From Candidatus Caldarchaeum sp. (lineage in GTDB: Archaea; Thermoproteota; Nitrososphaeria_A; Caldarchaeales; Caldarchaeaceae), in the NCBI GenBank assembly GCA_025054515.1, contig JANWZT010000002.1, forward strand, positions 1 through 38,146: DNA of 38,146 nucleotides. Direction: 5' to 3'. The translations under genes and the position numbers were made by a program. Of this stretch, positions 7,900 through 17,248 are shown piece by piece. Positions within the stretch are counted from its first letter, which is position 1, and each line of letters opens with the position of its first letter. Below the pieces are notes generated by a model. That model was not told the DNA's origin and ran no database searches. It saw nothing but the letters and a program-made list of their open reading frames with translations.

Positions 7900-8771
7900 C
7901 CATGTATTCCCCCGAAGAGATCGCCCGATGCTGCACTTCAGCCCTGCTGCTCGAGCTCGCCACCACCCCGAAGCCCGGGTTGGTTGACAGAAATTCGGCG
8001 CCGGAGCCTTATTCGCAGTTCATCGCATCCGCCGTGTCCCTTTACCGCCATTTTAGACAGGCCGCAGCCGGAGCTTCGGTCGGAAAAGTCGTTGTCCGCG
8101 CCGCGGAGGACATGATGAAAATACAGACCGGCGGAAACACCCATCTCGGAGCGCTTCTACTTCTCACACCGTTGGCAAAAGCCGCTGCTCGAACTGAGAA
8201 ATTTTCGGAACTGAGGCCTACGGTTTTAACTGTTTTAGAGAAGATGAACAGCGTTGACATGGCGCTGATTCTGCAGGCGGTTCGGGCTGTGAACCCGGGA
8301 GGGCTTGGACGCGTGGCCTTTCTCGACGTCAAATCACCGAGAACACGTAAAATCGTCCTCAAAAGGCGTCTATCTGTCCTCGACGGCTTCTCCCCTTACC
8401 GACGTATGGAGGTCGTAGCCCACGAATACACCACGGGTTACGAGGCAAGTTTCGTGCACGGATATCTGTACCTTAGAAGGAGGCTTCAACACGAGGACTG
8501 GAACACCGCCGGCGTAAACACTTTCCTCAACATCCTCAGCCATCTGCCCGACAGCCACATCTCCCGCAGGTTCGGGCCAGCGACCTCACGGATGATTTCA
8601 CGGCTCGCCAAACGTGTCCTTGACTCCGGAGGATACACGACTGATGAAGGCCGTAAAAACTACGAACAATTCGCGCAACGAATAAAAGCCGCAGGGTTCA
8701 AGCCGGCGGCCACGGCGGACCTTCTCGCCGTCTCCTACATGATTCTTCTTCTCAGCGGCTGGAGACCTTGA
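7896..8771 (+). CDS. CitG/MdcB-family (triphosphoribosyl-dephospho-CoA synthase-like) protein
   Basis: TPKPGLVDRNSAPEPYSQFIASA and GGNTHLGALLLLTPLA match CitG family motifs. ATGA overlap with the preceding gene. Confidence 0.8.
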   Translation: MTMYSPEEIARCCTSALLLELATTPKPGLVDRNSAPEPYSQFIASAVSLYRHFRQAAAGASVGKVVVRAAEDMMKIQTGGNTHLGALLLLTPLAKAAARTEKFSELRPTVLTVLEKMNSVDMALILQAVRAVNPGGLGRVAFLDVKSPRTRKIVLKRRLSVLDGFSPYRRMEVVAHEYTTGYEASFVHGYLYLRRRLQHEDWNTAGVNTFLNILSHLPDSHISRRFGPATSRMISRLAKRVLDSGGYTTDEGRKNYEQFAQRIKAAGFKPAATADLLAVSYMILLLSGWRP

Positions 8772-8783
8772 CCGTGGGGTTTG

Positions 8784-9074
8784 TTAGGCTCGAGATAGGT
8801 AGATGAATATCGTGAAGCCGGCGAACCCGATGATGTTCAGCATCAGCAGCGGCGTGGCGATGTGGACATGTTCAGAAAGTGAGAGAGACATCATGTAGAA
8901 GACGTAGGCGGCGTAGAGGTGCTGTACGAGGAAGACAGCGGTTAGGGCCACGAGGGCGTTGGTGAACTTGGTCCGCGCATACTTCCGCGTTAACAGATAG
9001 TTACGTAGGGAATAGAGAAGGCCTATCACTATCATCAAAGAGATGACGATGTTGGTCAGCCAGAATGGGCCCAT
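8784..9074 (-). CDS. Small membrane protein (about 3 TM)
   Basis: 96 aa, three hydrophobic stretches. Overlaps the 3' end of the HTH gene on the same strand. Confidence 0.6.
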   Translation of the reverse strand: MGPFWLTNIVISLMIVIGLLYSLRNYLLTRKYARTKFTNALVALTAVFLVQHLYAAYVFYMMSLSLSEHVHIATPLLMLNIIGFAGFTIFIYLSRA

Positions 9075-9382
9075 TTGACACGCGCCCTTGCTTTGAATGC
9101 TTCTTCGATGATTGAATCGAGGATGTCCATGTTTTCCAACACGATGGGTGCGAGTCGGTATTTGACATCGTATTTCCCTTCATCGGCCTCTACGAATTTG
9201 TTTTCGAGCAAGATTTCGAGATGGTGCTGGATGGTTTTGTAGTTGAGACGGAGTGATGCAGCTATTCTGTTGGCGTTGGCGGGACCGTCGCGGAGCTTCA
9301 TCAATATGAGAAGACGAGTAGGCCCGCCACGCGTGCCCGACAACACCCACCAGAAAAGCCTCCTTAACGGCCTATCAGCCAA
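9056..9382 (-). CDS. Winged helix-turn-helix transcriptional regulator (ArsR-like)
   Basis: TRLLILMKLRDGPANANRIAASLRLNYKTIQHHLEILLENKFVEADEGKYDVKYRLAP. Confidence 0.82.
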   Translation of the reverse strand: MADRPLRRLFWWVLSGTRGGPTRLLILMKLRDGPANANRIAASLRLNYKTIQHHLEILLENKFVEADEGKYDVKYRLAPIVLENMDILDSIIEEAFKARARVKWAHSG

Positions 9383-9409
9383 TTCACGTCAATAACGAGG
9401 GGTCGTCTC

Positions 9410-10225
9410 TTAAGGTTTTCCCTGATTCACCAAAGCGAAGGGCCTCACCAAAGAGCCCGTCCCACCGACGATTTTCAGCGGCGAAACCACCAGAACCGAC
9501 GTGTAGGCCTTGTCCTTGGCGAGTTCTTCGAGGTTCAGACTCTTCATCACGTGTATTCCGGCGTCGACCAAAAACATCAGATGAACGTTGAAAGGCTTCG
9601 GAACTGCCATGGCGAGGTTGTCGATTCCGAGAAGCGATATTTTCCTGTCAATCAGCCATTTGGCGCTTTCTTCGGTTATGCCGGCGAAATCGTGTAGATA
9701 TTTCTCTTTGTCGGTTGTGAAGTAGCGTGAATAACCGGTTCTTATCAGTGCTGCATCACCTTCGCGGAGTTCGACGTTTTGCATGGTCAGGCATTTTTCA
9801 AGGTCTGCGGCCGATATCTCGTACCTATGTGGAAGGATGTCGAGCCCTTTTGATGCGGGGACGTCGAACAGTATGGCCCTCTTTACGAATATTGGAATTT
9901 CTTCGGTGCCGTATTTGGTGTATCCGCTGTGTTTGACGATTTCGGATGCTTTGACGCCGTTGTGTAATGTGCCGTTCCGCGCCATGTGACATTTGGAGTC
10001 GATGTGTGTTCCCGAATGCATGCTGGTGATGACCAGTTCCATCGAATCCGAAAAACCCGGGGCTATTTTTTCGAAGATTTTCTTGGTGTATTCGTGGTAT
10101 CTGTAGATCACCATCGAATAGGGCGGGTCTTCGGGATGGACGGGCATGCCGTTGAAGTAAGGCTGGCCGAGGTCGTATATCTTGGCGTTAACGACATGGT
10201 TTACAAAATCTTCTAAAGAAATCAC
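9410..10225 (-). CDS. Cyclase family protein (kynurenine formamidase-like metal hydrolase)
   Basis: Motif MHSGTHIDSKCHM, plus GDAALIRTGYSRY and LLGIDNLAM. Confidence 0.85.
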   Translation of the reverse strand: MISLEDFVNHVVNAKIYDLGQPYFNGMPVHPEDPPYSMVIYRYHEYTKKIFEKIAPGFSDSMELVITSMHSGTHIDSKCHMARNGTLHNGVKASEIVKHSGYTKYGTEEIPIFVKRAILFDVPASKGLDILPHRYEISAADLEKCLTMQNVELREGDAALIRTGYSRYFTTDKEKYLHDFAGITEESAKWLIDRKISLLGIDNLAMAVPKPFNVHLMFLVDAGIHVMKSLNLEELAKDKAYTSVLVVSPLKIVGGTGSLVRPFALVNQGKP

Positions 10226-10259
10226 GTTCCATGTAGTCTAAAAGTCATATATATCGTTG

Positions 10260-11459
10260 TCATGCGCATTTAATCACTCCGCGAGTAATTAATTTCTTAA
10301 CCGCCTTCGATGAAAAACCCAGCCTGAGCAGGACTGCTTTTGTGTGCTCACCATGTCGTGGTGCCGTTCTGACGGCTGACGACCTGCCTTCAAACTGCGG
10401 CGTCGTTCTCACCACAGTCACTATTCCAAGGCCGGGATGTCGGACACGTGCGAAAATTCCGGCTGAGCGCAGAGCGTTGTCCTTAACGACTTCGTCAAGA
10501 GAACGGATAGGCCCCGCCGGTACGCCGGCCTTCTGAAACAGGTTTACCCAGTGCTTGACTGTTTTACGGGAAATGGCTTTTTCGATTTTGCGGATAATTT
10601 TATCACGGTTCGAAGGTATTATCCTGGACTGCATCGTGGCGAAGCGTGGATGTGCTTTTAATTCCTCAAGTTTCAAAATGTCACAAAGTTTTTGCCACTG
10701 TTCGTCGTTGCCGACAGCAACCACCAGCCAGCCGTCCTTCGCCTTGACAGGTTCATACGGCGCCAAAGCTGGATATCTATTCCCGAAGGGCGTTACCTTT
10801 TCTCCCGTGGATGCAGAGACGGTTATCCACTGGCTCATCGCGACGCATCCAGCCTGCAGAAGCGAGACATCTATTTTCACCGTGCGGCCGTTGTTACCTC
10901 GGTTGTAAAGGGCTGCGCATACAGCCGTCGCCGCGGTGAAGCCGGCCAAGATATCCAAAACCGGCACGGGCGCTCTCATGGGTTCGTCGACCGGTTTTCT
11001 GTTCATCCACATCAAGCCCGACATCGCCTGTGCGATCAAGTCATATCCTCGATAGTTACGATAACGACCTCGCCGACCAAATCCCGTGATGGAGCAGTAG
11101 ATAACTTTCCTGTTGATGCGTTTAACCACCTCGTACCCCAATCCAAGCCTTTCTAGAACGCCGGGCCGGAAATTTTCAACGACCACGTCGACTGTTTTGA
11201 GAAGCCGTTTGACGATTTCCACCCCTTCAGGTTTTTTTAGGTTTATGGCTATGCTCTGCTTGTTTCTGTTGTAGTTTATGAAGTAGAGGCTTTCACCTTT
11301 GACGACTTTCCCCATCTTTCTCGCATCATCGCCGGTTTCGGTGTCTTCGACTTTCACCACCTCGGCACCCAATTCGGCCAGAATCAACGTACAAAGCGGA
11401 CCCGCTATCGCCGACCCGAACTCCAGCACCCTTACACCGGACAAAGGCGCTTTGGACAC
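10260..11459 (-). CDS. CaiB/BaiF-family (class III) CoA transferase
   Basis: PLSGVRVLEFGSAIAGPLCTLILAELGAEVVKVEDTETGDDAR, VVVENFRPGVLERLGLGYE, YCSITGFGRRGRYRNYRGYDLIAQAMSGLM. Confidence 0.93.
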   Translation of the reverse strand: MSKAPLSGVRVLEFGSAIAGPLCTLILAELGAEVVKVEDTETGDDARKMGKVVKGESLYFINYNRNKQSIAINLKKPEGVEIVKRLLKTVDVVVENFRPGVLERLGLGYEVVKRINRKVIYCSITGFGRRGRYRNYRGYDLIAQAMSGLMWMNRKPVDEPMRAPVPVLDILAGFTAATAVCAALYNRGNNGRTVKIDVSLLQAGCVAMSQWITVSASTGEKVTPFGNRYPALAPYEPVKAKDGWLVVAVGNDEQWQKLCDILKLEELKAHPRFATMQSRIIPSNRDKIIRKIEKAISRKTVKHWVNLFQKAGVPAGPIRSLDEVVKDNALRSAGIFARVRHPGLGIVTVVRTTPQFEGRSSAVRTAPRHGEHTKAVLLRLGFSSKAVKKLITRGVIKCA

Positions 11460-11538
11460 GTCCCGAAGGCTTTGGCAGGGTCAAAATTAACTTAAGGTGT
11501 GGTCAAAGTTTAAAACTTCGGTAATCCGGTTTGAGGCG

Positions 11539-12336
11539 ATGAGCGAATACAAAAACATAATTTACCAGAAATTTCCCGACGACAAAATAGCGGTGATTAC
11601 TTTCAACAGGCCCGAGGCGAGGAACGCGATGAGCGTTGCCATGCTTACGGAGTTCAACGACGCTTTGCACAAGGCGGCGGATGACCCAGAGGTTTGGTCA
11701 ATCATAGTGACTGGCGCGGGGGACAAGGCCTTCTGCTCCGGCGGAGACGCCAAAGAGTTTCTCGCCAACGTCGAGGCGGGGAAAATCAGCGAAATAGAGA
11801 AGTTCAACCGGTTTAACCTTGACGTCTGGCGGTTCATGGAGAAGATGAGGAAACCGATCATAGCGGCGGTCAACGGCTTCTGCAACATAGAAGTCATTCA
11901 AGCAGTCGACATAGTGGTGGCCAGTCAGAACGCTCGGTTTGGTCTGCCGGAGGTGACCATCGGCGTCAGCCCTGGAGCCGGTATCACCGTGAGGATTCCG
12001 AGGTTTTTGAGCAAATACTGGGCCAAATATTTTCTGTTTACCGGAGAATGGGTGTCGGCGGAGGAAGGATATCGGCTGGGGTTCGTCAACAAGGTCGTCC
12101 CCCACGAGAAACTGATGGAGGAGGCCATGGCTTTGGCTCGGAAAATAAACAAGAACGCTCCCCTGGCGGTGGGAGCGACCAAGGCCTGCGTAAACCTCGG
12201 CGGAGAAATGCCCATCGACGAAGGTATGGAATACCAGCTTAAGGAATCGATTTTGATGTTTTACACCGACGACTTAAAGGAGGGCATACGTGCGAGGTTC
12301 TACGAGAAAAGAGAACCGCAGTTCCGTGGAAAATGA
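11539..12336 (+). CDS. Enoyl-CoA hydratase/isomerase family protein
   Basis: NRPEARNAMS, GAGDKAFCSGGDAKEF, FGLPEVTIGVSPGAG. ATG at 11539 preferred over the GTG at 11497. Confidence 0.92.
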   Translation: MSEYKNIIYQKFPDDKIAVITFNRPEARNAMSVAMLTEFNDALHKAADDPEVWSIIVTGAGDKAFCSGGDAKEFLANVEAGKISEIEKFNRFNLDVWRFMEKMRKPIIAAVNGFCNIEVIQAVDIVVASQNARFGLPEVTIGVSPGAGITVRIPRFLSKYWAKYFLFTGEWVSAEEGYRLGFVNKVVPHEKLMEEAMALARKINKNAPLAVGATKACVNLGGEMPIDEGMEYQLKESILMFYTDDLKEGIRARFYEKREPQFRGK

Positions 12337-12337
12337 G

Positions 12338-12934
12338 CTATTCTCGGGGAGCTGGCTCTCGGACAAACAACCTATATTTTTCCTCCCTGTTCTTAAGCTC
12401 CTGCATAATTCTTTTCACGATTGCCTCCACCGGGTTCGGCAGACCCGTTCTGTTTTTGATGTCGTCGAAGCTGGTGAACTTTGAGTTATCCCTCTCCTGC
12501 AAAAATTTTTGAAGCATCTTTTTGCCAATTCCGGGAACAAGTTCGAGGGCGTGCATCCGGGGGGTTAACAATCCGCTGTTGTTGATGAAGTCCAGAAACC
12601 TCTGAGGATTTTCTTCCACTATCCTGTATATCGCCGGCTCAAGATTCGCCACCGCCGTCTCCGTCAGGTCTTCGAAATTGATTCTCCGCACTATCCGCAG
12701 GATTTCCCGTGGGACATCGCGGCCGATGTAGAACCGCGTACCCGGCTTGGGTCTAAACCTTTCGTTGACCGCGACTTCGAGCAAGGTGAAGAATTCTTCG
12801 CCGAGAAGCTGAACGACGAATTCGTTTCGGTCTTGGAACAAACGCTGGCCCGATACCCGGTGCTGGGATGCGGGAAACACGTCTAAAACGTGTCCATAAT
12901 CTTCGTAACGTTTCTGACGCTGCATGTTATTCAC
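12338..12934 (-). CDS. DUF655 family putative RNA/nucleic-acid binding protein
   Basis: Central helix-hairpin-helix-like LELVPGIGKKMLQKFLQERD. Located downstream of rpoF as in many archaea. Confidence 0.85.
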   Translation of the reverse strand: MNNMQRQKRYEDYGHVLDVFPASQHRVSGQRLFQDRNEFVVQLLGEEFFTLLEVAVNERFRPKPGTRFYIGRDVPREILRIVRRINFEDLTETAVANLEPAIYRIVEENPQRFLDFINNSGLLTPRMHALELVPGIGKKMLQKFLQERDNSKFTSFDDIKNRTGLPNPVEAIVKRIMQELKNREEKYRLFVREPAPRE

Positions 12935-12939
12935 AAACT

Positions 12940-13296
12940 CTAACTCAAACGACCTGCGACAGCGTCTTCGATTAGCTTCAAAACCGCCCGCATTTTCTCC
13001 TCCGAAAACAGCAGGAACGATACGAGTCTTTTGTATCCGCTGAGGATGGCCCTGAGCTCCTCAACGTTGCGGGGGCAGGTATCAGCGACCTGCACCGCCT
13101 CTTCCCGCGTCAACCCCACATCGGCCATGAGCTTTTCGACAAGAAGGTTTGCCTGTTCGGGTGAAAGCTTCGAATATTTTGTTACGTAGGAAATCACCCT
13201 CGACTGGAGAACGTTCGGCTGCTCGGCTCTTTCTTGAATGAGCTTAGCTGCCACCGCCATGGGAATTTCAGTTTTCGAAATGATTTTCCTAACCAT
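12940..13296 (-). CDS. rpoF: DNA-directed RNA polymerase subunit F (Rpo4/Rpb4)
   Basis: 118 aa with LSPEQANLLVEKLMADVGLTREEAVQVADTCPRNVEELRAILSGY. Lies between L21e and DUF655. Confidence 0.88.
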   Translation of the reverse strand: MVRKIISKTEIPMAVAAKLIQERAEQPNVLQSRVISYVTKYSKLSPEQANLLVEKLMADVGLTREEAVQVADTCPRNVEELRAILSGYKRLVSFLLFSEEKMRAVLKLIEDAVAGRLS

Positions 13297-13299
13297 GCT

Positions 13300-13587
13300 C
13301 TATTTCACGGCTCCCCTGATGTGGTCGGGAAGAACTGATAACAATTTCCCTTCTTCGCCTACTTTGACCACGTATCCTCTTCCGCGTTTCTCGACTATTT
13401 CGCCGATTTTACCGTGGTAGCGGCGATGAGGGGAGCCTTTCTGAACAGACGGCTCTATCGCTATCAGAACTCTGTCGCCCGGTTTGTATTCCCGAAGATA
13501 GATGTCGGGGGACGGCCCGCTCCTCGAGCCCTTCTGCTTTTTAAGGTATCCCCTTGACTTTCTTCGGAAGCCTTTAGACTGCGGCAT
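13300..13587 (-). CDS. rpl21e: 50S ribosomal protein L21e
   Basis: MPQSKGFRRKSRGYLKK...YKPGDRVLIAIEPSVQKGSPHRRYHGKIGEIVEKRGRGYVVKV. Confidence 0.97.
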   Translation of the reverse strand: MPQSKGFRRKSRGYLKKQKGSRSGPSPDIYLREYKPGDRVLIAIEPSVQKGSPHRRYHGKIGEIVEKRGRGYVVKVGEEGKLLSVLPDHIRGAVK

Positions 13588-13623
13588 CTTCGTTCAAAAT
13601 GTTTTACACCATGATAAAAGCGT

Positions 13624-14928
13624 TTATGTTTCGACTTTTACGACGGTCAGCTCCATCGAAGCTGGAACCGCTCCCAAATATTCGGCGAAAGACGGACGTG
13701 TCCTACCGTTGTCGCCCGTCACCAGCTCCTTGACGTAAAGCCCTCCCTGACAACGGATGCGGAAAACAGCCGTCCGTCTGTCCGCGAGAACCGCCTCAAC
13801 CTCGTAAACCAATTTCTTACGCAACTTCTCGCGCCTACGCCTCAGCACACGGGTCGGCGTCAGCTGGTCAACGACCACATTCCTAAAACGCGTCTCCAAC
13901 GCCTTGACGGCCTGTTCGTCGAGGTCTACATCGTAGACCGCGGTCAGCAAATATGTTTTAGCCGTAGCCGGCGACGTAAGCTTGATCGCGCGAACTTCTT
14001 TCCTCGTCGAATAGCCTTCAAGTAAAACGGTCACGAGGCCTTTGGCGTTTTCGTTGATTTGTTTTTCGACTTCGTGTAGAGGAAGGTTGCGTTTGACGGG
14101 TTTTTTGAGTTCGAGGATGAAAGGCCTCCCTTCACCGGCGACGAGTGCGTCGACGTCTTCACGGCCTGCCGCGTGAAATTTGTAATCGACCGCTCCGTAG
14201 ATATGCTTCGCTGGTTCGCCCACCAGCTCAGCTACACTCAACGGATATTTGCGGCCTGTGTAGCCGCATTTTTCGCATCCTCGGCCCCAACAGTATCCGC
14301 AATGCCAAACCGACTGCGGAAGCTCTCTGCTGTGTTTGAGATACCGGCCCTTTACGAAGACGGGGTTGGGGAAAACATCTACCCTGTCCCGGAAAATGTC
14401 CACGGTAATCACCACATCCGGAGAAGCGTATTCGATTTTCTTGCCCGTCAATTCGGCGAATATTTTCGCGACCTCTCTTTTGACGTCGTTCCGTATGTCC
14501 TCTCCTTCGGATATGCCCACGACTGAACGTAGCCTGTCTTCCCGTTCGATCACTTCGGCGGAAGCTTTGGCGCCCACGAGAAAAGTCGTGAATTCGTGGG
14601 AGGTTAGCAGGTCTGCGGCCTTTTCGGCGAGGCCTTTGAATTTGGTTTCGTTCAGCAATCCTCCGCATATATCGCAGCCTTTTTTCGTCGTTTCGGTCAG
14701 GCGCAAATGATGGATGGCCTCGTCCAGTCCTCCGTTGGACGCGAGGAGAGTTATCAGTTCTTGTTCCTGTTTTTTCACCGCTTCGAGGAAAAGCGCGAGT
14801 TTTAAGGCCCGGCCTTTTTCTCTGTTGTTGATGGTCGGCGATATTCGGGCGAACTGTCGGCCGAGACAGTAGTCGCAGAGGGCCATGTTTCGCAGCAGCA
14901 GAGCTGTTTGCTCGAGAACCGTTTCCAA
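13624..14928 (-). CDS. pus10: tRNA pseudouridine synthase Pus10
   Basis: CDYCLGRQFARI, CDICGG zinc-binding motifs, AAGREDVDALVAGEGRPFILELKKPVKR, C-terminal RCQGGLYVKELVTGDNGRTRPSFAEYLG. Confidence 0.95.
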   Translation of the reverse strand: METVLEQTALLLRNMALCDYCLGRQFARISPTINNREKGRALKLALFLEAVKKQEQELITLLASNGGLDEAIHHLRLTETTKKGCDICGGLLNETKFKGLAEKAADLLTSHEFTTFLVGAKASAEVIEREDRLRSVVGISEGEDIRNDVKREVAKIFAELTGKKIEYASPDVVITVDIFRDRVDVFPNPVFVKGRYLKHSRELPQSVWHCGYCWGRGCEKCGYTGRKYPLSVAELVGEPAKHIYGAVDYKFHAAGREDVDALVAGEGRPFILELKKPVKRNLPLHEVEKQINENAKGLVTVLLEGYSTRKEVRAIKLTSPATAKTYLLTAVYDVDLDEQAVKALETRFRNVVVDQLTPTRVLRRRREKLRKKLVYEVEAVLADRRTAVFRIRCQGGLYVKELVTGDNGRTRPSFAEYLGAVPASMELTVVKVET

Positions 14929-16257
14929 CTATTCGAATCCCCTTGTTTTGAGGAGATGTCGCAGCTTTCTGTCTTTCAGCATTTTACGGGATGTCTGATA
15001 GCTTTTGAGGAGCTCTTTCACGTCCCTTTCGAGGACACCCGCTCCCCGCGAAATCCTTCTGATCCTCGAGCCATCGATTATGCCGGGTTCGGCCCTTTCC
15101 TCCGGAGTCATCGACTTGATAATGGCGGTCCATTTTTTTATCCGTTTTTCCGCTTCTTCCAGCTGTTCATCCGATAGGCCGTCGACCCCCGGCAGCGGCA
15201 GTTTTGAAAGGATTTTCCGGAGAGGCCCGAGTTTTGTGAGGCTGCTTACTTGGTTGACCATGTCTTCGAGGGTGAATTTGCCGGAAAGCATGGCCTTCAT
15301 TCTTTCTTCGTCGGTCGCCATTTCGGCGAGCTTGACTTTTTCGACGATGCTTTCGATGTCGGGCATTCCGAGGAGGGATGCGATGTACGCGGCGGGGTTG
15401 AAGGGCTGAAAATCTTCGACTGCTTCGCCGACTCCTATGAATTTTATCGCCGCGCCGGTTTCCGCGACGGCCGTCAAAGCTCCTCCGCCTTTCGCCGACG
15501 TGTCAAGCTTGGTTATGATTATCGAGCCGACGGGTGTGGCTTTGTGGAAGGCAGCCGCGTGTATTCCCGCCTGCTGGCCGATTGTTCCATCGATGACGAG
15601 GATGTTTTCGTCGGGCTTGAGGGTCTTCTCCAAGCTTTTCATCTCCTCCATAAGAGATTCCTGCTGGCGGTGTCGGCCGGCTGTGTCGATTATGACTACT
15701 TCTGTGTTTTGCTGTTTGAAGAACTGGAGGCCGTTTGCGGCTATTTTGACGGGGTCGTTGTTCGACGGTTCGCCGTAGACCGGTATCTGTCGTGGTTCAA
15801 GAAGTTGTTTCAGCTGTTGGAAGGCCGCGGGCCTGTAGGTGTCGGCGCAGACCACCCCGACCTTGTATCCTTCGACTTTGAGATAGTTGGCCAGCTTTGC
15901 GGCCGTGGTCGTTTTTCCGGTTCCCTGTATGCCGAGGAGCATTATAACGTAGGGTTTCTTCCCCGCCGTCGAAAATTTGGCCGGTTTTTCGCCGAGCAGG
16001 GCCGTCAGCTCTTCGTAGACGATTTTTGCGATGTTGTCTTTTCTGCTGACGCCGGGCGGAAGTTTTTCGCTGAAAGCCCTTTGACGAATCCGCTCCGAAA
16101 GCTTCTGAACCAGCTCCACCTTGACATCAGCCATCAAAAGCGACCGCTGAATCCCCCTTACAAGCTCCTCCACCGCGGCCTTGTCCGCCGAAGGCGCAGA
16201 AAGAAATCTGCTAAAAACATCTTTCAAAGTCCTGCCCAGCGAAGAAACCCCCGACAT
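14929..16257 (-). CDS. srp54: Signal recognition particle 54 kDa protein
   Basis: MLLGIQGTGKTTTAAKLA, DTYRPAAFQQLKQL, DTAGRHRQQESLMEEM, TKLDTSAKGGGALTAV and Met-rich M domain. Confidence 0.97.
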   Translation of the reverse strand: MSGVSSLGRTLKDVFSRFLSAPSADKAAVEELVRGIQRSLLMADVKVELVQKLSERIRQRAFSEKLPPGVSRKDNIAKIVYEELTALLGEKPAKFSTAGKKPYVIMLLGIQGTGKTTTAAKLANYLKVEGYKVGVVCADTYRPAAFQQLKQLLEPRQIPVYGEPSNNDPVKIAANGLQFFKQQNTEVVIIDTAGRHRQQESLMEEMKSLEKTLKPDENILVIDGTIGQQAGIHAAAFHKATPVGSIIITKLDTSAKGGGALTAVAETGAAIKFIGVGEAVEDFQPFNPAAYIASLLGMPDIESIVEKVKLAEMATDEERMKAMLSGKFTLEDMVNQVSSLTKLGPLRKILSKLPLPGVDGLSDEQLEEAEKRIKKWTAIIKSMTPEERAEPGIIDGSRIRRISRGAGVLERDVKELLKSYQTSRKMLKDRKLRHLLKTRGFE

Positions 16258-16330
16258 TACACCTTGCGTTAGAGAACGCCGGGATTATTTTAATCCTCAT
16301 TTAAATAATGGCCCACTCAAAAATTGGGTC

Positions 16331-17248
16331 GTGAGGATACTGGTTACGGGTTCTCAGGGATTTTTGGGAAAACATTTGACCGAATATCTTGCGTCGCGGA
16401 ATTATGAAGTGGTTTCGGCGGACGTCGCCGACGGAGCCGATGCACGTTTGGATGTGACGGTTTTCCGCGATGTTTTGGACATGTTTGAAAATACACATTT
16501 GGACGCTGTTGTTCATCTCGCCGCTGTCGCCGACATTCCCGAAAGCATGAAAGACCCGTACAGATGTTTTTCGGTGAACGTTTACGGCACTTTGAATGTT
16601 TTGGAAGCCTCTCGTCGGAAAAAAATCGGCAGGGTCGTCGTCTTCTCATCCGCAAACTACTACGGCGCGCCGTCTAAAGTTCCCGTCTCCGAAGAAGATT
16701 CACCGGCCCCGAGAACACCCTACGACTATTCGAAAGTCGCCCTCGAAAACATCGTATGGAGCTACTGGAGAAACCACGGCATACCGGTGGTGGTTTTGAG
16801 GCCTTGGAAAGCTTTCGGCGAATACGAGCCGCCGAATAAAATGGTTCCAAGGTTTGTTCAAGCATGCCTTTCTAACCAGCCTATTCCGCTCTTTAACGGG
16901 GGCGCCGACGTAACCGACCCATACCATGTCGACAACCTCTGCGACGTCGTGGAACTTTGCTTAACCAAGGATGAAGCGGTGGGCGAAGCCTTCAACGTCG
17001 GCGCCGGCAATCCAGTTTCGGTACGCCAACTCGCCGAACTCATCAAAAAAATGACCAACTCCTCCAGCGAGTTACAGCTTCTTCCACCCCGAACACCCGC
17101 CGAAGCAACCCCGATGAAAAGCATACCATCTATAGCAAAACTCACCCAAAAACTCGGCTACAAACCCAAAACAACCCTTGAAGAAGGCCTCAAAAAAGTG
17201 ATAAACTTTTATCGCTCAAAACAGCAAACAAACAAGGAGGGCCGGTAG
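16331..17248 (+). CDS. NAD-dependent sugar epimerase/dehydratase (extended SDR)
   Basis: RILVTGSQGFLGKHL Rossmann motif, YDYSKVALE (YxxxK), NVGAGNPVSVRQLAEL. GTG start at 16331; the ORF track extension upstream runs antisense into srp54. Confidence 0.88.
   Translation: MRILVTGSQGFLGKHLTEYLASRNYEVVSADVADGADARLDVTVFRDVLDMFENTHLDAVVHLAAVADIPESMKDPYRCFSVNVYGTLNVLEASRRKKIGRVVVFSSANYYGAPSKVPVSEEDSPAPRTPYDYSKVALENIVWSYWRNHGIPVVVLRPWKAFGEYEPPNKMVPRFVQACLSNQPIPLFNGGADVTDPYHVDNLCDVVELCLTKDEAVGEAFNVGAGNPVSVRQLAELIKKMTNSSSELQLLPPRTPAEATPMKSIPSIAKLTQKLGYKPKTTLEEGLKKVINFYRSKQQTNKEGR
17204..17212 (+). promoter_or_regulatory. Putative TATA box for tRNA-Ala, inside the epimerase CDS
   Basis: aacttttat about 27-35 nt upstream of the tRNA 5' end at 17239. 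Confidence 0.4.

Noticed and set aside
15250-16272. 340-aa plus-strand ORF antisense to srp54
   Set aside because: Shadow of a well-supported SRP54 gene; no recognisable domain and implausible F/G/R-rich composition.
16181-16330. N-terminal extension of the epimerase ORF overlapping srp54 antisense
   Set aside because: The Rossmann motif begins right after GTG 16331; upstream residues are non-homologous and antisense to the SRP54 start.
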